Positions 6,291 through 11,541 of a stretch of 11,541 nt of DNA are shown here, one piece after another; position 1 is the stretch's first letter; each line of letters starts with the position of its first letter. Source of the stretch: Ferruginibacter sp. (GTDB taxonomy: Bacteria; Bacteroidota; Bacteroidia; Chitinophagales; Chitinophagaceae); assembly GCA_018057635.1 (NCBI GenBank), contig JAGPDJ010000043.1, forward strand, positions 1 to 11,541, written 5' to 3'. The translations under genes were made by a program, and so were the position numbers. Below the pieces are notes generated by a model. That model saw only the letters and a list, made by a program, of their open reading frames with translations. It did no database searches and had not been told where the DNA came from.

Positions 6291-8210
6291 TTACTTCACT
6301 TCTTCAAACTCTGCATCGGTAACATTTTCAGTACCTGCTGCATCCGCAGCCTGACCATGGCCGTTGCTGCCATTTGGCTGTGCTTCGGCACCTGGCTGAG
6401 CACCTTCCTGGGTTGATTTATACATTTCTTCACTGGCTGCTGTCCATGCGGCATTCAGTTCAGTCATGGCTGTATCAATCTGGGTAAGATCCTGAGCTTT
6501 GTGTGCATCTTTCAGTTTTGATAATGATGCCTCAATCACTGATTTTTTGTCTGCAGATATTTTCTCACCGTATTCTTTCAGTTGTTTTTCTGACTGGAAG
6601 ATCAAACTGTCGGCCTGGTTGATTTTCTCAACTTTTTCCTTTTCTTTCTTATCTGATTCTTCATTGGCCTTGGCATCATTCTTCATCTTTTCAATTTCCT
6701 CTTTGCTGAGACCGCTTCCTGCTTCAATACGGATCTTTTGTTCTTTTCCGGTGCCTTTGTCTTTAGCACTTACATGAAGAATACCGTTTGCATCAATATC
6801 AAATGTAACTTCTACCTGTGGTACTCCACGTGGTGCCGGTGGAATGCCATCGAGGTTGAACATACCCAGGCTCTTATTCTGATTGGCCATCGGCCTTTCG
6901 CCTTGCAACACATGTATTTGTACACCTGGCTGGTTATCGCTGGCAGTACTAAAGGTTTCAGATTTTTTTGTAGGAATCGTAGTATTGCTATCGATCAGTC
7001 TTGTCATTACACCACCCATGGTTTCAATACCAAGGCTAAGCGGCGTTACGTCAAGCAACAATACATCTTTCACTTCTCCAGTTAAAACAGCGCCCTGGAT
7101 TGCTGCACCAATAGCCACCACTTCATCGGGATTAACACTGCGGTTTGCTTTTTTGCCAAAGAATTTTTCAACAATCTCCTGAACTTTTGGGATACGGGTA
7201 CTTCCTCCAACCAGGATCACTTCGTCAATTTGAGATGTACTTAAACCAGCATCTTTCAATGCCTGATCGCATGGTTTCAGGCAACGTTCAAACAATTTAT
7301 CAGCAAGTGCTTCAAATTTTGCACGGGTAAGTTTTTTTACGAGGTGCTTTGGAACACCATCTACTGCTGTTACATAAGGCAGGTTTATTTCAGTTTCTGC
7401 TGAAGAAGATAATTCAACTTTAGCTTTTTCTGATGCTTCTTTCAAACGCTGCAATGCCATTGGGTCTTTGCGAAGATCGATGGCTTCATCGTTTTTAAAT
7501 TCATCTGCCAGCCAGTCCATGATCACTTTATCAAAGTCATCACCACCAAGGTGAGTGTCACCGTTAGTTGATTTTACTTCAAAAACACCATCACCCAATT
7601 CCAGCACTGAAATATCAAAAGTTCCGCCACCAAGGTCAAATACAGCGATTTTCTGGTCCTTTCCTTTTTTATCCAATCCATAAGCCAATGCTGCGGCTGT
7701 GGGTTCATTTACAATCCGGCGAACATTTAATCCGGCTATTTCACCAGCTTCTTTGGTAGCCTGGCGCTGTGCGTCATTAAAATATGCAGGAACAGTAATA
7801 ACAGCTTCATTCACTTCATGGCCCAGGTAATCTTCAGCGGTTTTTTTCATTTTCTGTAAAACCATAGCGCTGATCTCCTGTGGAGTATATAATCTGCCAT
7901 CTATGTCAATCCTGACAGTATTATTGTCACCTTTTACTACTTTATAACTCCAATGGCTGCTTTCTTCTGTTACTTCATTGTATTGACGCCCCATGAATCT
8001 TTTAACACTTGAAATGGTATTTTGGGGGTTGGTAATGGCCTGACGCTTAGCGGGATCTCCCACTTTACGTTCTCCATTCTTTAAGAAAGCTACAACTGAC
8101 GGTGTTGTACGACGCCCTTCATCATTTGCAATTACTACAGGCTCATTGCCCTCCATAACGGAAACGCAACTGTTGGTGGTTCCCAGGTCAATTCCTATTA
8201 TTTTTCCCAT
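6291..8210 (-). CDS. dnaK: Molecular chaperone DnaK (Hsp70)
   Basis: This 639-residue Hsp70 binds exposed hydrophobic peptide segments in an ATP-controlled cycle with DnaJ and GrpE. All family signatures are present: [14 protein letters not shown] at 5-18, [14 protein letters not shown] at 189-202, and [17 protein letters not shown] at 331-347. The interdomain linker [10 protein letters not shown] at 383-392 is followed by the substrate-binding beta domain, with [20 protein letters not shown] at 426-445. A helical lid covers about 500-600 and a Gly/Ala/Gln-rich tail ends in EFEEVK. Length and motifs are normal. No dnaJ or grpE is adjacent, so the gene appears monocistronic, with repeat arrays on both sides. 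A sigma-54-like -24/-12 element sits 29 bp upstream of the start; no CIRCE-type inverted repeat is visible. Confidence 0.98.
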   Translation of the reverse strand: MGKIIGIDLGTTNSCVSVMEGNEPVVIANDEGRRTTPSVVAFLKNGERKVGDPAKRQAITNPQNTISSVKRFMGRQYNEVTEESSHWSYKVVKGDNNTVRIDIDGRLYTPQEISAMVLQKMKKTAEDYLGHEVNEAVITVPAYFNDAQRQATKEAGEIAGLNVRRIVNEPTAAALAYGLDKKGKDQKIAVFDLGGGTFDISVLELGDGVFEVKSTNGDTHLGGDDFDKVIMDWLADEFKNDEAIDLRKDPMALQRLKEASEKAKVELSSSAETEINLPYVTAVDGVPKHLVKKLTRAKFEALADKLFERCLKPCDQALKDAGLSTSQIDEVILVGGSTRIPKVQEIVEKFFGKKANRSVNPDEVVAIGAAIQGAVLTGEVKDVLLLDVTPLSLGIETMGGVMTRLIDSNTTIPTKKSETFSTASDNQPGVQIHVLQGERPMANQNKSLGMFNLDGIPPAPRGVPQVEVTFDIDANGILHVSAKDKGTGKEQKIRIEAGSGLSKEEIEKMKNDAKANEESDKKEKEKVEKINQADSLIFQSEKQLKEYGEKISADKKSVIEASLSKLKDAHKAQDLTQIDTAMTELNAAWTAASEEMYKSTQEGAQPGAEAQPNGSNGHGQAADAAGTENVTDAEFEEVK

Positions 8211-8238
8211 GATTTGATTTTTTTATTTAATAGAACTT

Positions 8239-8256
8239 TGTCAATCATTGTGCCAA
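8239..8256 (-). promoter_or_regulatory. Possible sigma-54-type (-24/-12) promoter of dnaK
   Basis: On the minus strand the sequence reads TTGGCACAATGATTGACA. This is TTGGCAC, five bases, TTGAC, against the consensus TTGGCAC-N5-TTGCA. The -24 half is perfect; the -12 half has GA where GC is usual. Transcription would begin about 8229, leaving a leader of about 20 bases before the ATG. The spacing is right, but a single element with a -12 mismatch could be chance, and no -33/-7 promoter of the Bacteroidota type is evident instead. Confidence 0.4.
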
Positions 8257-8291
8257 CCGGGATAGTGTGCAAAAATGGCAGGTTGGTGGGG

Positions 8292-8586
8292 ATTAGGTGT
8301 TAGCTGTTAGGTAATAGCTGTTAGTAGTTAGCTGTTAGTTATTAGCGGTTAGTACATTTGAGTAAGGAAGTTAATTATTATATTCTATGAAATTTGTATC
8401 AAATGAGTAAGGGCTGAGTAAGCACACACTAATAGCTAATTACTAAAAAGTAAGATCGATCAACCCCCAGCTTTCAGCTTTAAGCCAACAACTAATAGCT
8501 AACGACTAACAGCTAAAAACTTATAACTAAAGGCTCACAGCTAATACCTAACAGCTAACAGCTAAAAACTAATAACTAATAACTAA
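8292..8586. repeat. Inverted arrays of TTAGCTGTTAG-like repeats
   Basis: The plus strand at 8292-8352 carries about six TTAG-rich units (TTAGCTGTTAG and TTAGTTATTAG variants). At 8428-8586 the complementary form appears in about a dozen units (CTAACAGCTAA, CTAATAACTAA). The two arms could form a very long imperfect hairpin around a centre of about 75 bp. That centre holds three GAGTAAG copies (8360, 8405, 8416) and little else. The right arm overlaps the last codons of the 520-residue gene. The arrays fill most of the gap upstream of the dnaK promoter. Confidence 0.8.
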
Positions 8587-10138
8587 CTTTCGCCCGCTTA
8601 CTATCTAAATACTTTTTCCTGATAACAGAACTCATAGGCTTGTTGTTTACCTTACTTTCCACCCAAGAAATAATATCGAGGTATGCGAATGACCTGGTTT
8701 GAAAACGGCTTTTCTCGAATTGCTTGATCGTATGTAAAAACCCTTCAAAAGCAGGTTGTAATTTTTTGGCAGGCACATAAAAGTTATTGCGGAGAAATTT
8801 AAACATGGCCTCCTCTATAACTGTCAGATTTTCCATTTTTGCCATGAAACGGTAAACCGAACGGGTAAGATGTTCAATAAGTTCGTAGTTGCCCAGTTCA
8901 TAATGAGCCATGAGGTGTAACACACGGGCATAACATTGAAGGTCTGTACGCAAATCAACATTGTCGTTGATGATCTTCTGCAGGTAATCAATTGAACGCC
9001 CATAATCACCATGCCCAAAATACAACATGGCAATTTTATAATTAAATACCAGGATCCGGTGCCTGTCGAGGTATTGGTTGAATTCGTTTAATTGTTCTTC
9101 TATGCCGTCTTTTAGTTTTAGCCCCTCTGCAAAACTGCCTTCCATAATATGCTGATTCAGTTTTGCACTGCTTACATAAACAAAACACTGTATCCTGTTA
9201 TTTTCATGTTGATTAGCTATTGTTGATGCAGCAAAATCCTCAAACTGTTTAAGCGTTTCATGAAATTTAGGATAATTGCGCAGGTCAAAATGGGCATTCA
9301 GCAGGTTGTGCATCCCTTTGATATAATGGCCTGTTTCAACTTCCAGCATCATGGGAAATTCTTTGAAAAGATCAACCCATTTTTGGGTATACCGGTAATA
9401 CATCAAAAAATCCTGGCGTATAAATGCAAACCAGCAAAAGCTCTGGTACAGGTACAATCTTTCATAAAATCCTGCAAATGAAAAAGCGTTTTCCGGGATA
9501 TTACTTTTAAAGAATTCTTTTACCCCTTCTTCATCTTTTTCGTTTCGTGCATGGCCATGTTTTATGTACCAGCTGTATAATTGCAATGCAAGGTTTGAAA
9601 GCCTTGTGATGTTTTTCCTGTTTTCATTTACAGTATCCGCATCATTTGATAACTGATCGGCCCGGTTCTGTATACTGCGGGTAATGTGCAGTGTTTCAAT
9701 TTTTTTCTCAAGTGAAATCACTTGTATAAGAAAACTGTCCTGCTGATAATTACGGGCAAGTTCTTTGGTTTTGTCCAATATCTTCAATGCATGCAGGTAG
9801 AGGCCTTTGTTGTAAAGTATCCTGGCATAATCCAGTTGTTCATGTAAATTGAGGTCGATGCTTTCTGTGCTATTCAGTAACCGGAGACTGGATAATATTT
9901 CTTTGTACAGATGCGCTTTAACGTTGGCCAGTTGGGGTTTTTTGATTGAATTTAATTTTTTTAGTAATAAAGCCTCATCATACTCCGGCAATTTATCCAA
10001 TGCATCAAATAATTCCACAATCTTCAGGTCTTTGTTTCCTGAATTCCTTGTTATATACAATTTAAAATTCCTCTTTTCCGACTTCTGCAGGGAATGTACA
10101 AGCTGGAATAATATATCGGCTGTTCTGTTGGGCATCAT
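8576..10138 (-). CDS. Conserved Bacteroidota helical protein of unknown function
   Basis: This 520-residue protein has no signal peptide or membrane segment, so it is probably cytoplasmic. It is almost wholly alpha-helical by residue pattern, with successive helix pairs such as 'ARILYNKGLYLHALKILDKT' (109-128) and 'ALQLYSWYIKHGHARN' that resemble tetratricopeptide repeats. The N-terminal SLQKSEKRNFKLYI (16-29) matches the 'SLxKSEKRxFKL' start I associate with a Bacteroidota family of unknown function; no catalytic motif is visible. Two adjacent ATGs (10138, 10135) could serve as start. Upstream, TGAGTTTG (10160-10153) is one base from the TAnnTTTG promoter element, but its -33 partner is poor. 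The last codons, Val-Ser-Tyr-stop, are written by the flanking TTAG repeat (GTTAGTTATTAG), so the C-terminus has been shaped by repeat insertion or growth. Confidence 0.8.
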   Translation of the reverse strand: MMPNRTADILFQLVHSLQKSEKRNFKLYITRNSGNKDLKIVELFDALDKLPEYDEALLLKKLNSIKKPQLANVKAHLYKEILSSLRLLNSTESIDLNLHEQLDYARILYNKGLYLHALKILDKTKELARNYQQDSFLIQVISLEKKIETLHITRSIQNRADQLSNDADTVNENRKNITRLSNLALQLYSWYIKHGHARNEKDEEGVKEFFKSNIPENAFSFAGFYERLYLYQSFCWFAFIRQDFLMYYRYTQKWVDLFKEFPMMLEVETGHYIKGMHNLLNAHFDLRNYPKFHETLKQFEDFAASTIANQHENNRIQCFVYVSSAKLNQHIMEGSFAEGLKLKDGIEEQLNEFNQYLDRHRILVFNYKIAMLYFGHGDYGRSIDYLQKIINDNVDLRTDLQCYARVLHLMAHYELGNYELIEHLTRSVYRFMAKMENLTVIEEAMFKFLRNNFYVPAKKLQPAFEGFLHTIKQFEKSRFQTRSFAYLDIISWVESKVNNKPMSSVIRKKYLDSKRAKVSY

Positions 10139-10281
10139 TATTTATTTCTCACCAAACTCAATGCTGTAAAGCAATTCAGAAGGAAAGACTTGTTTTAAAC
10201 ATAATAAATCACCAATAAATTGGTTTTACTCACTAAAAATCCCTGGTTATTTTCGTACCAGAGATTAAGATCAGGTAAAAT

Positions 10282-10391
10282 AGCAAACAATCGTAGAAAA
10301 AAATAACAAGCAATCGTGAGAGTTACTGAACTCAGGTTCAGTTAGAACAAAAACAAAATTACAAAAGAGTTTTTATATAGCAAGCAATCGT
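10282..10391 (+). repeat. Three direct copies of a CAARCAATCGT motif
   Basis: The copies are AGCAAACAATCGT (10282-10294), AACAAGCAATCGT (10305-10317) and AGCAAGCAATCGT (10379-10391), differing at one or two positions. The first two are 23 bp apart. The third lies 74 bp farther on and directly precedes the terminator stem. They could be exposed single-stranded motifs of an RNA or binding sites on DNA. Confidence 0.7.
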
Positions 10392-10396
10392 TAAGT

Positions 10397-10428
10397 CCCT
10401 CCGTTTCTACGGAGGGTCTATTTTTTTT
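10397..10428 (+). terminator. Plus-oriented intrinsic terminator without an upstream gene
   Basis: CCCTCCGT (10397-10404), a TTCT loop and ACGGAGGG (10409-10416) form a perfect 8-bp GC-rich stem, followed by TCTATTTTTTTT (10417-10428). The T-run is only on the plus side. The nearest plus-strand gene ends at 5591, far upstream, so the terminator most likely ends an unannotated short transcript. Confidence 0.8.
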
Positions 10429-10446
10429 AGGAAGTTCCATTTTTTT

Positions 10447-10541
10447 GCCGGGAAGGAGAAATGAATTATTTGCCGGAAAGGCGGGAAGTCGCAAAAAAAT
10501 AAAATGATATTCTTTCCTTAACGTCTTCCCGCCTTCACGGC
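10447..10541. repeat. GGGAAGGCGGGAAG-type repeat copies forming a hairpin after gtrA
   Basis: A partial copy, GCCGGGAAGG, lies at 10447-10456. A second copy at 10472-10488 pairs with its inverted form at 10525-10541 (17 bp, two mismatches, 36-nt loop). The hairpin starts 10 bp after the gtrA stop and may mark the 3' end of the gtrA transcript, though no T-run follows on the minus strand. A further copy lies upstream of gtrA at 11033-11053. The frame spanning this stretch on the minus strand looks repeat-derived and not a gene. Confidence 0.75.
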
Positions 10542-10551
10542 AAAACACTTA

Positions 10552-11022
10552 TTATTTAACCTTGAAACTAAAATGTTTCTGGCTCAGGTAACTGAAAGTT
10601 ATAATGATGAAGGTTGTGAGCAACTGGCTGATCATAGCATCCCACAAGAATATCTCAACAAAAAGTTTCAGTAACAAATAATTTATAACCAGGTTAAGTG
10701 AGAAACTGAGAAAGTACCTGAATAGCTGTATTCTTCCTTTTAAATTTGAACTGGTAAATACAACAAATTTATTCAGTGTAAATCCTACTACAAATGAAAC
10801 ACAGGTGGAAAAGAACAGTGCTGCCACGTGTGGCTTGAAAGCAAAAAATCCAACATCTAAATTATTGCCTGCTAAAATAAACTTATAACTGATGAAATAA
10901 ACAGCCAGGCCAAGTAAAGTATTCATCCCTCCGCAAGCCGCATATCTAAAGGTTTGTAACGGCATCAGCCCCCTGAAAGGAGGATAAAAGAAATCCAACA
11001 GTGCTGTTAGTTTTTGTTTCAT
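10552..11022 (-). CDS. GtrA-family membrane protein
   Basis: This 156-residue protein has four membrane helices at about 27-50, 65-89, 99-123 and 130-149. The family landmarks are present: FRYAACGGMNTLLGLAVYF in helix 1, SFVVGFTLNKFVVF closing helix 2, FRYFLSFSLNLVINYLLL in helix 3, and a C-terminal SYLSQKHFSF. GtrA-type proteins are thought to flip or help translocate polyprenyl-linked sugars during surface glycan or O-antigen modification, usually beside a glycosyltransferase. None is present here, so the substrate cannot be inferred. The start MKQK at 11022 has no clear ribosome site. It lies 145 bp downstream of the ABC-F gene on the same strand, with repeats between, so co-transcription is uncertain. 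The gene is bracketed by inverted copies of one repeat (10521-10541 and 11033-11053). Confidence 0.85.
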   Translation of the reverse strand: MKQKLTALLDFFYPPFRGLMPLQTFRYAACGGMNTLLGLAVYFISYKFILAGNNLDVGFFAFKPHVAALFFSTCVSFVVGFTLNKFVVFTSSNLKGRIQLFRYFLSFSLNLVINYLLLKLFVEIFLWDAMISQLLTTFIIITFSYLSQKHFSFKVK

Positions 11023-11032
11023 CTTTTATATA

Positions 11033-11053
11033 GCCGGGAAGGCGGGAAGACGT
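11033..11053 (+). repeat. Upstream copy of the GGGAAGGCGGGAAG repeat, inverted relative to 10521-10541
   Basis: The 15-bp core AAGGCGGGAAGACGT (11039-11053) is the exact reverse complement of 10521-10535. Over the full 21 bp there is one mismatch. It lies 10 bp upstream of the gtrA start, so it probably falls in the gtrA leader or promoter zone. Confidence 0.8.
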
Positions 11054-11089
11054 ATTGGTTGTATCTAATTACTTTGCAAATTCTTTTTT

Positions 11090-11541
<452 letters not shown>

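Larger units (their letters stand above)
10262..10428 (+). ncRNA. Candidate small RNA locus (boundaries approximate)
   Basis: The 413-bp gap between the 520-residue gene and gtrA has no credible coding frame. Its left part nevertheless contains three CAARCAATCGT repeats, a hairpin at 10325-10342 (ACTGAAC, TCAG, GTTCAGT) and a strong plus-oriented terminator at 10397-10428. No plus-strand gene precedes that terminator, which suggests a non-coding plus-strand transcript. The start is uncertain: TATTTTCG at 10248-10255 is one base from the TAnnTTTG -7 element, with only TTT at the -33 position. I do not recognise 6S, SRP, tmRNA or RNase P RNA here. Confidence 0.3.

Noticed and set aside
6169..6354. 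Plus-strand 61-codon frame beginning MRFFAVAQNDRS
   Set aside because: This is the familiar spurious translation of the GAGATTCTTC/GCTCAGAATGACA repeat, and it runs antisense into the 3' end of dnaK.
8211..8290. CIRCE (HrcA) operator upstream of dnaK
   Set aside because: No TTAGCACTC-N9-GAGTGCTAA-like inverted repeat is present in this stretch.
8353..8360. TACATTTG, an exact match to the TAnnTTTG promoter element on the plus strand
   Set aside because: No TTG lies at the -33 distance, the site is inside the TTAG repeat zone, and no plus-strand gene follows.
10342..10548. Minus-strand 68-codon frame between gtrA and the terminator
   Set aside because: It is built from the GGGAAGGCGGGAAG repeat and the terminator hairpin read in reverse, has low-complexity composition, and shows no signal peptide or family motif.
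10521..11053. Insertion sequence or MITE around gtrA
   Set aside because: There is an inverted repeat but no transposase and no visible target-site duplication. gtrA is an ordinary chromosomal gene, so I list only the repeat and the inversion idea.

Overview
The window looks like chromosome from a Bacteroidota bacterium, most likely Chitinophagales/Chitinophagaceae-like. The evidence is an AT-rich sequence with almost no Shine-Dalgarno motifs, a promoter of the Bacteroidota type (TTG-N18-TATATTTG at 4856-4884), a plant-DPE2-like MalQ, a 520-residue protein with the 'SLxKSEKRxFKL' start seen in Bacteroidota, and several dispersed palindromic repeat families. The taxon is inferred; no rRNA or other marker is present. 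The window holds ordinary housekeeping and accessory genes separated by unusually repeat-rich intergenic DNA. I see no phage, insertion sequence, CRISPR array or tRNA.

Left part (1-5061): the N-terminal part of a TrmH-type tRNA 2'-O-methyltransferase (minus, cut by the window edge) is divergent from a membrane PH/SHOCT-domain protein (plus). A nested palindrome (1011-1086) separates that gene from a convergent minus-strand operon. In transcription order the operon is a DPE2-like 4-alpha-glucanotransferase (two CBM20 domains plus GH77), then a dipeptide-epimerase-like enolase-superfamily enzyme 2 bp downstream. Divergent from malQ is a 52-residue two-helix membrane protein that is absent from long-ORF lists. 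It has a near-consensus promoter, a LacI-operator-like palindrome over its -33 region, and a strong intrinsic terminator.

Middle part (5199-8256): a 130-residue lipoprotein (plus) converges on a 38-residue lipoprotein (minus). About 560 bp of repeats follow: a GCAGA/TCTGC palindrome, then five tandem ~40-bp units. dnaK (minus) comes next, with a GC-rich hairpin after its stop and a sigma-54-like -24/-12 element just before its start.

Right part (8292-11541): arrays of TTAGCTGTTAG-like repeats lie between dnaK and a 520-residue helical protein of unknown function, and again between gtrA and an ABC-F ATPase. In both places the repeats supply the stop codon of the neighbouring gene. The 413-bp gap 10139-10551 has no coding signal but contains three CAARCAATCGT repeats, a hairpin and a plus-oriented intrinsic terminator with no plus-strand gene upstream, so it may encode a small RNA. 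gtrA (four membrane helices) is flanked by a 20/21 inverted repeat. The window ends inside a YbiT-like ABC-F gene (minus).

The genes do not form a single system. The most interesting material is non-coding: several repeat families concentrated at gene 3' ends, the possible sRNA, and the regulatory sites at malQ and dnaK.
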